A model generated the notes under the pieces. That model ran no database searches. It saw only the letters and a program-made list of their open reading frames with translations, and was not told the DNA's origin. 64,000 nucleotides of DNA from Rheinheimera sp. UJ63 (GTDB taxonomy: Bacteria > Pseudomonadota > Gammaproteobacteria > Enterobacterales > Alteromonadaceae). The stretch lies in contig NZ_JAKGTQ010000001.1 of NCBI RefSeq assembly GCF_021568285.1, positions 806,001-870,000 of the forward strand, in the 5' to 3' direction. Shown in pieces: positions 8,815-18,469 of the stretch (within the stretch, counting starts at the first letter, position 1; each line of letters begins with the position of its first letter). A program made the translations under genes and the position numbers.

Positions 8815-9690
8815 ATGCTGGAAACGTTAATACAATTTTTTCAATCCGAAACCGTGTTGAATGGCCTACAGGCTTTACTGCTTATCGTGGTAGGTTTGTT
8901 GTTAGCTCGCTACGCCTCGCAAGCGGCAGAAAAGCTCATTAGCCATAATTTCTCTCGACATCATGCTGCGCTGTTTCGTCGCGTACTTTATTGGTTAGTG
9001 CTCGCCTTGTTTGCCGCCTCAGCACTGCATCAACTAGGGTTTTCATTAGGGGTACTGCTGGGCGCAGCTGGCGTATTATCCGTTGCCATTGGCTTTGCCT
9101 CACAAACTTCCGCCTCTAATTTAATTAGCGGTTTGTTTTTAATCGGCGAACAACCCTTTCAAATTGGCGACACCATTAAAGTGGGTGCCACTGTGGGTGA
9201 AGTGCTGTCTATTGATTTACTCTCGGTTAAATTACGCACCTTCGATAACCTGTTTGTACGGATCCCCAATGAAAGCCTGATTAAATCTGAAGTGATTAAT
9301 ATGACACGCTTTCCTATTCGACGCTTCGACTTACAACTGGGTGTGGCTTATAAAGAAAACATGGCGCAAGTTCGAAAAATACTGTTTGAGGTCGCCGACA
9401 AAAACCCGCTAAGTTTAGATGAACCTGCCCCCACGTTTTTGTTTGTGGGCTTTGGTGATTCGGCACTGAATATTCAGTTTTCTGTTTGGAGTACGACACC
9501 TAATTTTCGAGAGCTACGTAATAGCCTGCAAGAAGAAATTAAGCTGGCTTTCGATGCCAATGGTATTGAAATTCCGTTTCCACATCGAACGCTTTACACG
9601 GGAAGTGAAACCGCACCTTTCCCGGTGCGGATCGTTCCCGAGCAAACAACAACCTCGCCCAATAATCCTGAGGGTCACCGTAAAAACTAA
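8815..9690 (+). CDS. MscS-family small-conductance mechanosensitive channel
   Basis: A 291-aa inner membrane channel of MscS size. Three predicted helices lie in the first 110 residues, with the pore-lining Gly/Ala-rich TM3 (VLLGAAGVLSVAIGFASQ), then the beta domain (GDTIKVGATVGEVLSIDLLSVKLRTFDN, VRIPNESLI) and the C-terminal alpha/beta domain ending IPFPHRTLY. It would release solutes on hypo-osmotic shock. AGGAG is 6 nt before the ATG. Confidence 0.93.
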   Translation: MLETLIQFFQSETVLNGLQALLLIVVGLLLARYASQAAEKLISHNFSRHHAALFRRVLYWLVLALFAASALHQLGFSLGVLLGAAGVLSVAIGFASQTSASNLISGLFLIGEQPFQIGDTIKVGATVGEVLSIDLLSVKLRTFDNLFVRIPNESLIKSEVINMTRFPIRRFDLQLGVAYKENMAQVRKILFEVADKNPLSLDEPAPTFLFVGFGDSALNIQFSVWSTTPNFRELRNSLQEEIKLAFDANGIEIPFPHRTLYTGSETAPFPVRIVPEQTTTSPNNPEGHRKN

Positions 9691-9702
9691 CGAACTTCAG
9701 CA

Positions 9703-9735
9703 ATGCGTGTTGGCATTTCTGGCAAAAACACGCAT
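9703..9735 (+). terminator. Hairpin after mscS
   Basis: A perfect 9-bp stem ATGCGTGTT/AACACGCAT with a 15-nt loop lies 13 nt after the mscS stop. A T6 run follows only about 12 nt later, so terminator function is uncertain. Confidence 0.4.
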
Positions 9736-9782
9736 AGTTAAGTAGAGTTTTTTCATTCCATTAGGCTACAAGGAGTCAACGC

Positions 9783-11414
9783 ATGTGGCGTAGTTTATGC
9801 CTGTTGTCATTGCCGTTTTACAGCTTTACCTTGCTAGCCAATTGCAACGATGAGTTTGATCTAGAACACCTTGCTGCACAAAAGCCGCAGATTAGCGCTA
9901 TTCATTTCGAACAAAACAACGTGTTTGATTTGACCGAACCTGGGGTGTTTTGGCTTCATCGCTTTGCAAATGCCAGCCATCGTATCAGCCTTGAAGGTAC
10001 AATTCGTGATGATCTGTTGTTTAATGATCACGCACCGTTAAACCTAGCCGATTTGGCGGAGACCGAACGTCTGTTAAGAAGCCGGCGCTACATCCGCGAC
10101 GCTCGCGTTTCGGTTAGCCGCTATTGTCCCTCAGACAACACCGTTGAAGTCATGGTAAGAACTTGGGACAACTGGTCCTTGTTACCCAAAATTGATTTTT
10201 CTAGTGAAGGGGGTGAAACCGAGTACTCACTTGGCATTGCTGAAGATAACCTGCTCGGTTATGGCAATCAAATTCACTTAGATTACAGTAAAGACAGCGA
10301 ACGTAGTGGCTACTTAGTTAGCTTCGGCAGCCCCAACATTTTTGGTACGCACTGGAACACCTTTTTAAGTTACGCCAATAATTCTGATGGCGAAAATTAT
10401 CGTTTTAATGTGCAGCGGCCTTTTTATCGCTTAGATTCACAGTGGTCTCTTAACTTCGATCTGCTTAAAAATAAAGAACTCGTTACCGATTATCAATTAG
10501 ATGAGCGGGTTAATGAGTACAATCGCACTCGGCAACAATTCGAAAGCGCTGTTGGTTTCAAACTGGTTGAACGCGGTCGCAGCATTCAGCGCTTTATTGT
10601 TGGTATGACCTTAGAAGACGTCGCCTTTAATGATACCGAGGGTACGGTATTAGCGTTACCTGACGAGCGTAATCTTTCAGCGTTATGGCTGGAGTATCAA
10701 ATTTTAGAAGATGACTTTTATAAGCTTTACAATATCAATCAATTTAACCGCGTTGAAGATATTAATGCCGGTTGGCAATTACAACTGCGCCTTGGCTATT
10801 TACAATCATGGTTAGGCGCCGACAATTCTGGCTTGCAGCTCACTGCACATGCTGAAAAAGCGTGGCAACTGCAAGAGCATACTTGGTTATTTGGTCAGTT
10901 GAATTATCGCCGATTAAATTGGCAAGATCAGACACAGCAACTGCTGCATTTCTCTTGGCAATTAAACCATCAACTGAATGAATACAATAGCGTCGTCGCC
11001 AGTATCTCTGCAGAACGTGGCAGCAATTTATTTGCCGATGAACGCCTATATTTAGGCGGTGATACCGGATTGCGCGCTTTCCCACTGTATTATCAAAGCG
11101 GCGATAAACGGGTGATCGCCACAGCTGAATACCGGCGTTACACCGATTGGAATCTATGGCGGATCTTTGATGTCGGTTTTGCTGCCTTTACCGATATAGG
11201 CCGCAGCTGGGGCGATTCCGAACAATTTAAAGACTTAATGGCCCAACCCGATATCGATGACAAAGTGCTATTCGGCGTCGGTGTCGGTGTTCGCTTACTC
11301 TCTAGCCATTCTAGCCGTGGCACTATGGTGCATTTAGATCTGACCCGCCCATTTAGTGATAACCCAGATATTAACAACTGGCAGTGGCGTGCTACCGCAA
11401 AACGGCGTTTTTAA
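9783..11414 (+). CDS. Omp85/BamA-TamA-family outer membrane protein
   Basis: A 543-aa protein with signal peptide (cleavage near LLANC), a short POTRA-like region (about 60-120: LNLADLAETERLLRSRRYIRDARVSV) and then a C-terminal surface-antigen beta-barrel. The barrel contains the family's LYLGGDTGLRAFPLY (like the VRGF loop, here LRAF) and ends in an aromatic residue (KRRF). It has at most one or two POTRA units, so it is much shorter than BamA (five) or TamA (three). The substrate is unknown. AGGAG is 7 nt before the ATG. Confidence 0.8.
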   Translation: MWRSLCLLSLPFYSFTLLANCNDEFDLEHLAAQKPQISAIHFEQNNVFDLTEPGVFWLHRFANASHRISLEGTIRDDLLFNDHAPLNLADLAETERLLRSRRYIRDARVSVSRYCPSDNTVEVMVRTWDNWSLLPKIDFSSEGGETEYSLGIAEDNLLGYGNQIHLDYSKDSERSGYLVSFGSPNIFGTHWNTFLSYANNSDGENYRFNVQRPFYRLDSQWSLNFDLLKNKELVTDYQLDERVNEYNRTRQQFESAVGFKLVERGRSIQRFIVGMTLEDVAFNDTEGTVLALPDERNLSALWLEYQILEDDFYKLYNINQFNRVEDINAGWQLQLRLGYLQSWLGADNSGLQLTAHAEKAWQLQEHTWLFGQLNYRRLNWQDQTQQLLHFSWQLNHQLNEYNSVVASISAERGSNLFADERLYLGGDTGLRAFPLYYQSGDKRVIATAEYRRYTDWNLWRIFDVGFAAFTDIGRSWGDSEQFKDLMAQPDIDDKVLFGVGVGVRLLSSHSSRGTMVHLDLTRPFSDNPDINNWQWRATAKRRF

Positions 11415-11577
11415 GATCGCATATACCTTTATGCAAACTTATTGAGTCGCTTTACACTTTACGGCCATCATTGCCATCGGCTTGTCGCCATGCAAAGCGC
11501 TTTTCACTGTTTAGCTGCGTAACTTGTCGCCGAATGTTTTTAGACTAGTTTTGAGTGACCCCGCTAGTAGTCAATGA

Positions 11578-11925
11578 GGGGTATGCAACTCGATAAAAAT
11601 CTTAACAAGCATCCCGCTCTGGTGGGAGTCGTTTCGGGAGACCCTGTATGCTGAGCTGGGCGATCCGGCCGTAGATGGTGAAAGACTGCGGCGCATCTCA
11701 CCGGTTTTTCATGGTAATAAAGTCAAAAAACCGGTATTAGTAGTGCAAGGCGCAAATGATCCGCGGGTATTGCAAGTTAACAGCGATGAAATGGTCACCG
11801 CAATTCGCGAAAATGGGGTGCCAGTAGAGTATGTGCTGTTTCCTGATGAAGGGCATGGTTTCTTGAAAAAAGCTAACCGGATCACCGCACAAAACGCGTA
11901 TTTGAATTTTTTAAGGCAGTATTGA
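11578..11925 (+). pseudogene. Remnant of a prolyl-oligopeptidase (S9) family peptidase, C-terminus only
   Basis: The frame after the TGA at 11575-11577 reads through ILTSIPLWWESFRETLY, ELGDP, ISPVFHGNKVKKPVLVVQG, ANDPRV and FPDEGHGF to a stop at 11923. This matches the C-terminal end of the alpha/beta-hydrolase domain of S9 acylaminoacyl/dipeptidyl peptidases, including the catalytic Asp (NDPRV) and His (DEGHG). The nucleophile Ser, everything N-terminal to it and a start region are missing. An internal ATG at 11743 would give only 60 residues, so I call it a truncated remnant. Confidence 0.75.
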
Positions 11926-11931
11926 AAACTC

Positions 11932-13230
11932 GTGAATGTAACTTCTAACAAGGCAAGCTTACCACGCAACCTAGGGCTTTTCGGCCTTTGGTTGCTGGTG
12001 ATTAATGGTTTTATTGGCGCCGGTATTTTTGGCTTACCGGGTGGCGCGGCTAAATTAGCGGGCGAATATAGCCCCTATATTTATCTGCTCTGTGCCTTAC
12101 TCATTTTACCCATCTTATTGTCCATGGCTGAGCTGTCGAGTTATTTTCGCGGCAGCGGTGGCCCCGTGCGCTATGGCACGGCCGCCTTTGGGCCTTTTAT
12201 CGGTTTTCAGGCCGGCTGGTTATATTATATTGCGCGCTTGGTTTCTTTTGCTGCCAATACCGTGCTACTGGTCGACAGCATCAGTTATTTTTGGCCCGCG
12301 GCCAGCAATACCCTACAACGTACCTTGCTCCTTACTGCCATTGTGGGCAGCTTAACACTGATTAATGTGCTCGGCTCGGTGCGCGCCATGCGCTCCTTGG
12401 CGTTGCTAACAGTACTCAAATTTGCTGTGTTATTACTGCTGGTGGTTACCGGGATAAGCTACTTTGGTGCACAACTGTTACCCGAAGCGGATGCCACGAC
12501 GTTGTTTAATAATCACTACGATATTGGCGCTGCCGTGTTGTTATTAATTTATGCTTTTGTGGGATTTGAATCGGTGGTGGTACCCGCTGGAGAGGCCAAA
12601 AACCCCGCCAAAGATATGCCCCGCGCCTTATTGTTGGGCTTAGGCCTCGTGACGCTGTTATATATTGCGATTCAGTTAGTGAGCGTAGCCGCCGTACCGA
12701 ACATTGCTGATTCTAGCAACCCGTTACTGGATGTCGCCGCGACTTTATTCGGGCCCGTCGGTGCCATGATGTTAATGCTAGGCGTGGTCGCCTCCGTCGC
12801 CGCGAACTTATTGGGCTCTATTTTTTCAACACCGCGCGCCAGCTTCGCCTTAGCCGAAGACGGCAGCTTGCCAAACTGGTTTGCAAAAGTACAGCCGCGC
12901 TTTTTAACCCCAGCGAATTCGATTGTCTTTTTTGGGATCTTAGCGCTGATATTAACGCTTTATGGGTCATTTTTATGGCTGGCCGCTGCAACAGTAGTTT
13001 CACGCTTGTTGCTTTATGGCCTAACCTGCGCCGCCGTGCCAGTATTACGGCCCAAACTGGCCGCCAGCGACAGCTTTATTTTACCCTTTGGTTACGCCAT
13101 ACCACTACTGGGTATCGCGGCCTGCGTTTGGCTGGCGTTTCAGGTTAGCCTGTCATCGGTATTAGCCACCAGCGCTTTTGTGTTATTAGGCACGGCCTTG
13201 TACTTTTTGGCACGTTGGCAGGCAAAATAA
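11932..13230 (+). CDS. APC-superfamily amino acid permease
   Basis: A 432-aa protein with about twelve hydrophobic segments. The N-terminal INGFIGAGIFGLPG is the APC substrate/Na-site motif in TM1, and VGFESVVVPAGEAKNPAKDMPRAL in the TM6-7 loop is the other family hallmark. It would be an inner membrane amino acid/cation symporter or exchanger; the substrate is not predictable. It starts with GTG at 11932, only 6 nt after the peptidase remnant's stop, without a clear Shine-Dalgarno. The original promoter/leader may have been replaced by the rearrangement that left the remnant. Confidence 0.88.
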   Translation: MNVTSNKASLPRNLGLFGLWLLVINGFIGAGIFGLPGGAAKLAGEYSPYIYLLCALLILPILLSMAELSSYFRGSGGPVRYGTAAFGPFIGFQAGWLYYIARLVSFAANTVLLVDSISYFWPAASNTLQRTLLLTAIVGSLTLINVLGSVRAMRSLALLTVLKFAVLLLLVVTGISYFGAQLLPEADATTLFNNHYDIGAAVLLLIYAFVGFESVVVPAGEAKNPAKDMPRALLLGLGLVTLLYIAIQLVSVAAVPNIADSSNPLLDVAATLFGPVGAMMLMLGVVASVAANLLGSIFSTPRASFALAEDGSLPNWFAKVQPRFLTPANSIVFFGILALILTLYGSFLWLAAATVVSRLLLYGLTCAAVPVLRPKLAASDSFILPFGYAIPLLGIAACVWLAFQVSLSSVLATSAFVLLGTALYFLARWQAK

Positions 13231-13297
13231 TGGCTAATGGCTTTAGTTTAAGGCTTTAGAGCAAACTTCAGATGATTCGGTATTCAGATAGGGCCGT

Positions 13298-14107
13298 TTA
13301 ACGTTGACAGTGCTGACAAAACACCGTGCTACGCTGACCTAAACGGATTTCTTGTAGCGGCTCACCACAGCTAAAGCAGGGCTTGCCGCCACGCCCATAC
13401 ACTAACAACGCCTGCTTAAAATACCCTGGCTTGCCGTCTACTTGGCTAAAATCACGCAAGGTGGTACCGCCTTGCACTATGGCGGCCGCCAGCGTTTCTT
13501 TTACTACGGTTGTTAATAACTGCAATTTCTCTGCATTGACTTGATTGGCTGGAGCTTGCGGTGCAATGCCTGCTTTAAACAGCGCTTCGTTGGCATAGAT
13601 ATTCCCTACGCCTACCACCACCTTGTTATCCATCAGCACCAATTTAATGGCGGCAGAACGTTTAGCACAGTGGCTGATCAGGGTTTGCGCGGTGAAGTCT
13701 GCCGTCAACGGCTCAGGCCCTAACGCGGCGAGTAAAGGATGGATGCTACCATGGGCTTGCCACAGTACCGCACCAAAACGACGCGTGTCGTTTAAGCGCA
13801 AACATTGGCCACTGCCCAGCACAAAATCGATGTGATCATGTTTCGCTGGCGCGACGCTGTTCGATACCACTTTTAAATGGCCAGACATGCCTAAATGCAA
13901 GATCACACTACCGCTTGGCAGTTCCAGCAATAAATATTTAGCACGCCGACTGACAGATAAGATCGGCTGCTGCTGGATCTCAACTACTTCATCCGGGATC
14001 CACCAGCGTAATTGCCGTTGTCGAGCAACGACCTTGGTAATCACTTGCTGCTGTAAATGCGGGCTAATACCCAACCGAGATACTTCTACTTCTGGTAATT
14101 CAGGCAC
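13298..14107 (-). CDS. mutM: Formamidopyrimidine-DNA glycosylase (Fpg/MutM)
   Basis: A 269-aa base excision repair enzyme removing 8-oxoguanine and FaPy lesions. The catalytic N-terminus is PELPEVE (Pro2 nucleophile, Glu3), the H2TH region is near NIYANEALF, and the C-terminal zinc finger has Cys pairs in CFSCGEP and FCQHC. It starts with GTG (minus-strand 14107), with GGAG 6 nt upstream inside the end of the preceding small gene. The 3-nt gap to that gene implies co-transcription. Confidence 0.96.
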   Translation of the reverse strand: MPELPEVEVSRLGISPHLQQQVITKVVARQRQLRWWIPDEVVEIQQQPILSVSRRAKYLLLELPSGSVILHLGMSGHLKVVSNSVAPAKHDHIDFVLGSGQCLRLNDTRRFGAVLWQAHGSIHPLLAALGPEPLTADFTAQTLISHCAKRSAAIKLVLMDNKVVVGVGNIYANEALFKAGIAPQAPANQVNAEKLQLLTTVVKETLAAAIVQGGTTLRDFSQVDGKPGYFKQALLVYGRGGKPCFSCGEPLQEIRLGQRSTVFCQHCQR

Positions 14108-14110
14108 AGC

Positions 14111-14572
14111 CTACTCCAAGGTAAATAACAAACGCGCTTGGGCGGGCGCTAACAAATACAACTGGGTACGCCCCACTTGCTGCACTAAGTAACCGCTAGG
14201 TTGCTGATACAATAACCAGATCTGAGGTTCAAACTGCCCTACTAATTGCACACTGGCTTGAGCAATCGGTACCCAACTAGCACCTGCCGTTTCATTACTT
14301 GCTACGAGTTGCGTAGTTTGCCAAGCCGCAGCCATCTCAGTAGCAGACACCGTGCTCGGTTGATGAGGTTGCCATTGCCATTGCCCTGCCGCTTGTACTA
14401 AACGTTTTGAGCCAATAGAAACACTCAGCAGCTGGCTAGAGTCAGGGAGCAAACTTACACGTTCAGCGCGGCCAAAATAGGTATTGCCTGACCAGTCATA
14501 CAAGCTAAACATCAGCAGCAGTACAACAAAAATCAGTACATTGTTCCAATTACGACGAGACAATTTCAACAT
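14111..14572 (-). CDS. Small single-TM protein upstream of mutM, function unknown
   Basis: 153 aa from the ATG at 14572: MLKLSRRNWNNVL, a TM helix (about 11-24) and a periplasmic Gln/Ser/Leu-rich remainder with repeated tryptophans and no recognised motif. An upstream in-frame ATG at 14632 sits inside the rpmG terminator tail and is rejected. It ends 3 nt before mutM, whose ribosome binding site is within its last codons. I do not recognise the family. Confidence 0.6.
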   Translation of the reverse strand: MLKLSRRNWNNVLIFVVLLLMFSLYDWSGNTYFGRAERVSLLPDSSQLLSVSIGSKRLVQAAGQWQWQPHQPSTVSATEMAAAWQTTQLVASNETAGASWVPIAQASVQLVGQFEPQIWLLYQQPSGYLVQQVGRTQLYLLAPAQARLLFTLE

Positions 14573-14623
14573 GATGATGTGTTTTAAAGAAAAGACAGCA
14601 GAATAGTAACGCAGGGGCAGTAT

Positions 14624-14654
14624 AAAAAGCAAAAACCCGGCGAAAGCCGGGTTC
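14624..14654 (-). terminator. Rho-independent terminator of rpmB-rpmG
   Basis: On the minus strand AACCCGGC-TTTC-GCCGGGTT is followed by TTTGCTTTTT, starting 12 nt after the rpmG stop. Confidence 0.85.
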
Positions 14655-14666
14655 TTGTAAATTCGA

Positions 14667-14822
14667 TTATTTGATTTTCGCTTCTTTGAAAATCACGTGC
14701 TTGCGCACTTTAGGATCGAATTTTTTGATTTCCATTTTTTCTGGCATGGTACGCTTGTTCTTCGTAGTAGTGTAGAAGAAACCAGTACCTGCAGAAGAAA
14801 CTAAACGGATTTTATCGCGCAT
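14667..14822 (-). CDS. rpmG: 50S ribosomal protein L33
   Basis: 51 aa, read on the minus strand: [20 protein letters not shown], then KNKR and [15 protein letters not shown], ending EAKIK. This is the L33 family. The zinc-ligand cysteines of the C+ form are absent, so it is the zinc-free type. It lies 11 nt downstream of rpmB, as in most Proteobacteria. Confidence 0.97.
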   Translation of the reverse strand: MRDKIRLVSSAGTGFFYTTTKNKRTMPEKMEIKKFDPKVRKHVIFKEAKIK

Positions 14823-14833
14823 TTGTTAATTCC

Positions 14834-15070
14834 TTATACCTTGTGACCGTTGGCACGAACGTCAACTAGGACGGCATCGATACCTTTCTTGTCAATAATA
14901 CGCATACCACGAGTGGTTGTACGTAAAGTAACAAAACGGTTTTCACTTTCAACCCAGAAACGGTGCGTTTGCAGGTTAGGCAGGAAACGGCGCTTTGTCG
15001 CGTTGTTGGCGTGCGAACGACGGTTACCAACCATCGGACCTTTGCCAGTTACTTGGCATACTCTAGACAT
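14834..15070 (-). CDS. rpmB: 50S ribosomal protein L28
   Basis: A 78-aa protein, the standard length. [31 protein letters not shown] and a C-terminal [12 protein letters not shown] are typical of L28. It is the first gene of the rpmB-rpmG operon; the promoter must lie in 15071-15234. Confidence 0.98.
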   Translation of the reverse strand: MSRVCQVTGKGPMVGNRRSHANNATKRRFLPNLQTHRFWVESENRFVTLRTTTRGMRIIDKKGIDAVLVDVRANGHKV

Positions 15071-15234
15071 GTCAATATTTCTCCAAAATTACGTCAGCTC
15101 GAGCTATCTTTCACCCTTCTGGCCTTGAAGGTTGCCCCGAAAATGGATGAGGGCGCACTTTATACACGAAAGCGCAATCAAACTCAAGACAATTTAGCCA
15201 TGAGCTAGAACGCCTTGTTGTGCCAAGTCCTCAT

Positions 15235-15909
15235 TTACAACCAGCCACGCTCAGCAAAAGAGACGACTTCTGCATCGCCAACCACAAAGTGATCCAAGAC
15301 TCTGATATCAACCAAAGCCATGGCTTGTGTTAGGCGCTCCGTTATTGCTCTATCGGCGCGGCTTGGCTCGGCCACCCCAGAAGGATGATTATGAGCCAGA
15401 ATAACGGCCGCGGCATTATGCCGTAAAGCGTGTTGAACCACAATACGCGGATAGACTGGGCTGGCATCAATTGTGCCTTGAAATAAGGGTTCAGCACAAA
15501 TCATACGATGTTGATTATCAAGATAAAGCACCATAAATATCTCGCGTTGCTCTTGTGACAACAAAGAACTCAAATATTTTCGTACTAATGCCGGCTCGGT
15601 AAATACCGTTTCGCGCTGCAATTGTTGTTGTAAAAAACGCCGACTCAGCTCCAATACCGCTTGTAATTGCACGTATTTCGCTTCGCCTAGGCCTCTTGCT
15701 TGGCAGAACTCGGTTTTACTGGCGCCAAGCAACGCTCGTAAACTGCCAAATTGCTGCAACAACTGCCGAGCTAAACCCACGGCATCAGTGCCTGCAATAC
15801 CGGTACGCAAAAAGATCGCGAGCAATTCCGCATCCGATAAGGCCTGCGTACCCAGTTGCAACATTTTTTCACGCGGCCGCTCTGAAAGCGGCCAATCAGT
15901 AATCGCCAT
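15235..15909 (-). CDS. radC: RadC/YicR-family JAB domain protein
   Basis: A 224-aa protein. The N-terminal helix-hairpin-helix-like part ([27 protein letters not shown]) is followed by the JAMM/MPN domain with metal-binding HNHPSG and a downstream Asp. The family's biochemical role is unsettled, and a DNA-repair role is not well supported. AGGAG is 7 nt before the ATG. It is divergent from coaBC, as in E. coli. Confidence 0.93.
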   Translation of the reverse strand: MAITDWPLSERPREKMLQLGTQALSDAELLAIFLRTGIAGTDAVGLARQLLQQFGSLRALLGASKTEFCQARGLGEAKYVQLQAVLELSRRFLQQQLQRETVFTEPALVRKYLSSLLSQEQREIFMVLYLDNQHRMICAEPLFQGTIDASPVYPRIVVQHALRHNAAAVILAHNHPSGVAEPSRADRAITERLTQAMALVDIRVLDHFVVGDAEVVSFAERGWL

Positions 15910-16001
15910 AACTCGCTCCTTTTCTCGCTGCTGAACGGATGCTGAATTTCGGTTTCCATGCTATCTTATGCCAATCTAATTCTGGCTAGGGTGCTTCTGC
16001 T

Positions 16002-17225
16002 ATGCAGCAAAGCCTTGCTTCTAAACGTATTTTACTTGGTATCAGCGGCGGTATTGCCGCTTACAAAAGTGCTGACTTAGTGCGGCGTTTAACGGAACGC
16101 GGCGCCGATGTGCGGGTGATCTTAACCGATGCTGCCCAGCATTTTATTACGCCCTTAACGCTACAAGCCCTTTCCGGAAACCCGGTAAGTCATAGCCTCC
16201 TCGACCCGTCAGCGGAAGCGGCGATGGGCCATATTGAGCTGGCAAAATGGGCTGATTTAATTATCGTAGCCCCAGCCAGTGCCGATGTGATTGCCCGCTT
16301 AGCGCATGGCTTAGCAAATGACTTATTAACCACTTGCGTGTTAGCAAGTGACGCTATCGTGGCTGTGGCACCGGCGATGAATCAGCAAATGTATAAAAAT
16401 ATAGCTACACAAAAAAATATAGCAACATTAAAAGAACATAAATTTCACATTTTTGGGCCGGGTTCGGGTGTGCAGGCCTGTGGTGATGTGGGTGCGGGCC
16501 GCATGTTAGAGCCGCTAGACATTGTCAGTTTAGTTGAGCCGCTCCTCAATCCTAAGCAGGTTTTAGCCGGCTTAACTTTCACCATTACCGCAGGGCCTAC
16601 CCGCGAAGCAATTGATCCAGTGCGTTATATCAGTAATCACAGCTCTGGCAAAATGGGCTATGCCCTTGCTGAAGCGGCGGTAAAAGCAGGCGCTAAGGTC
16701 ACCTTAATCAGTGGTCCTGTGCAATTGCCTGCACCCGCCGGCGTGCAAATGATTCAGGTTGAAAGTGCTGAGCAAATGCATCAAGCCGCACTCACTGCCG
16801 CCGCGCAATCTGCCATTTTTATTGGCTGTGCGGCGGTGGCAGATTATCGGATGAGCGAGATCGCCAGCGATAAGCTGAAAAAAGGCAGTGAGCGTGAGCT
16901 ACATCTCACCTTAGTGAAAAACCCCGATATTATTGCTGCCGTTGCCAGCATGAGCAAAAACCGACCCTTTACTGTCGGTTTTGCCGCCGAAACACGCAAT
17001 GTGCTCGATTATGCCCGGCAAAAATTGCTGAATAAAAAACTGGATATGATCTGCGCCAACGATGTTTCTAAACCTAATAGCGGCTTTAACAGCAATCAAA
17101 ACGCCATTACGCTGATTTGGCCCTTAGGCGAATTAGATTTACCTGTACAACCCAAACAACAATTAGCAGAGCAGTTAATCGCCCTGATCAGTCAACATTA
17201 TCACGCATTAGAAAAGAAGCCATGA
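16002..17225 (+). CDS. coaBC: Bifunctional phosphopantothenoylcysteine decarboxylase/phosphopantothenate-cysteine ligase
   Basis: A 407-aa coenzyme A pathway enzyme. The CoaC flavoprotein half (about 1-190) shows [11 protein letters not shown], the active-site His in [18 protein letters not shown] and the Cys in [11 protein letters not shown]. The CoaB half starts at about 190 with [18 protein letters not shown] and SSGKMG. The stop overlaps the dut start by 4 nt (ATGA), as in E. coli dfp-dut. Confidence 0.97.
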   Translation: MQQSLASKRILLGISGGIAAYKSADLVRRLTERGADVRVILTDAAQHFITPLTLQALSGNPVSHSLLDPSAEAAMGHIELAKWADLIIVAPASADVIARLAHGLANDLLTTCVLASDAIVAVAPAMNQQMYKNIATQKNIATLKEHKFHIFGPGSGVQACGDVGAGRMLEPLDIVSLVEPLLNPKQVLAGLTFTITAGPTREAIDPVRYISNHSSGKMGYALAEAAVKAGAKVTLISGPVQLPAPAGVQMIQVESAEQMHQAALTAAAQSAIFIGCAAVADYRMSEIASDKLKKGSERELHLTLVKNPDIIAAVASMSKNRPFTVGFAAETRNVLDYARQKLLNKKLDMICANDVSKPNSGFNSNQNAITLIWPLGELDLPVQPKQQLAEQLIALISQHYHALEKKP

Positions 17226-17683
17226 TGAAAAAAGCTATTGACCTAAAAATCCTCGACCCGCGTATTGGCAACGAGTTTCCTTTACCCGCTTATGCTACTC
17301 CTGGCTCTGCCGGTTTAGATCTGCGGGCTTGTGTCGAGCAAACGTTAACACTGGCCCCAGGTGAAACCGCACTGATCCCTACGGGTATTGCCATTCATAT
17401 TGGCGATGCACAATTATGTGCAACCATTTTACCGCGCTCGGGTTTAGGCCATAAACACGGTATCGTTCTTGGTAACTTAGTCGGGCTGATTGATTCTGAT
17501 TATCAAGGCCCGTTAATGGTCTCGATGTGGAACCGAGGCCAACAAAGCTTTAGCATTGAACCCGGCGATCGTATTGCGCAGTTGGTGTTTATGCCGGTAG
17601 TGCAAACAGAATTTAACGTGGTTGAGTTATTTGATAGCTCAGAACGAGGTGAAGGCGGCTTTGGCCACTCGGGTAAACATTAA
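17222..17683 (+). CDS. dut: Deoxyuridine 5'-triphosphate nucleotidohydrolase (dUTPase)
   Basis: A 153-aa trimeric dUTPase converting dUTP to dUMP. Conserved motifs in order: [36 protein letters not shown] and the C-terminal [11 protein letters not shown] that closes the active site. The start MMKK matches E. coli Dut and overlaps coaBC by 4 nt; a longer frame to 17117 is rejected. Confidence 0.97.
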   Translation: MMKKAIDLKILDPRIGNEFPLPAYATPGSAGLDLRACVEQTLTLAPGETALIPTGIAIHIGDAQLCATILPRSGLGHKHGIVLGNLVGLIDSDYQGPLMVSMWNRGQQSFSIEPGDRIAQLVFMPVVQTEFNVVELFDSSERGEGGFGHSGKH

Positions 17684-17699
17684 GGATCGTCCAGCTCGC

Positions 17700-18293
17700 A
17701 TGACAACACCAAAACGCGCTAATCGTAAAGAAGATATATTGCAAGCTCTTGCCGCCATGCTGCAGAGTAACAGTAATGGTCAACGGATCACGACCGCGGC
17801 GCTAGCAGAAAAAGTCGGCGTATCGGAAGCCGCACTTTATCGGCATTTTCCAAGTAAAGCCCGCATGTATGAAGGCTTAATTGAGTTTATCGAAGACACC
17901 TTGCTTTCAACGGTAAACGCGATTAGCGATGAGCACAAAGATACCCGCACGCGCATCAGTTTAATGTTGCAGTTAGTGTTAGTTTTTGCCGAACGTAACC
18001 CCGGCTTTTGCCGAATTTTAACCGGCGATGCCTTACAAGGTGAGCAAGAGCGGCTTTTAGAACGAGTGGCTGCCTTGTTTGAAAAGTTAGAAGCACAATT
18101 TCGCCAATGCTTGCGTGAGCGCAAATTGCGCGAAGGCAAAGGGTTTAGTATTGACGAAGCAGAACTCGCCAATTTATTGCTAGCCACCGTCGAAGGTAAA
18201 ATTAACCAGTTTGTCCGCTCGGGCTTTAAACGCTTGCCAACACAGTGCTGGAGTAATCAATGGGCGTTGCTTGAGCAAAGTGTGTTTCAATAA
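17700..18293 (+). CDS. slmA: Nucleoid occlusion factor SlmA (TetR family)
   Basis: A 197-aa DNA-binding protein that blocks FtsZ ring formation over the nucleoid. The TetR-type HTH reads [23 protein letters not shown] (split here: [13 protein letters not shown], then SEAALYRHF). The C-terminal dimerisation region has [17 protein letters not shown]. The ATG at 17700 gives the family length; the frame extends upstream into dut but that is not used. It is third in coaBC-dut-slmA, the same order as E. coli. Confidence 0.95.
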   Translation: MTTPKRANRKEDILQALAAMLQSNSNGQRITTAALAEKVGVSEAALYRHFPSKARMYEGLIEFIEDTLLSTVNAISDEHKDTRTRISLMLQLVLVFAERNPGFCRILTGDALQGEQERLLERVAALFEKLEAQFRQCLRERKLREGKGFSIDEAELANLLLATVEGKINQFVRSGFKRLPTQCWSNQWALLEQSVFQ

Positions 18294-18303
18294 CCGAATA
18301 AAA

Positions 18304-18321
18304 AAGGCACCGCGGTGCCTT
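18304..18321. terminator. Bidirectional terminator between slmA and dgkA
   Basis: Perfect 18-nt palindrome AAGGCACCGCGGTGCCTT. On the minus strand it is followed by a T-run (TTTTTT), so it best serves dgkA transcription. On the plus strand the tail is GTTG, weaker for slmA. The rest of 18322-18469 shows nothing. Confidence 0.65.
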
Positions 18322-18469
18322 GTTGTAACGTTAACCGGTCACTCAACCAGTGTATTAATTCGTAAAGCTTAATTGGAGCAAAACGTTATGCTTGCGCGCT
18401 AACGTGAGCCTGAGCGCGTTGCAACGGCCAACGGTTAATGACAAGCTATCACCTGAGCAAGTCGGCAGT

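Noticed and set aside
11743..11925. 60-residue frame as an independent small hydrolase gene
   Set aside because: Homology continues upstream of its ATG and the catalytic Ser is missing, so it is the tail of a decayed S9 peptidase.
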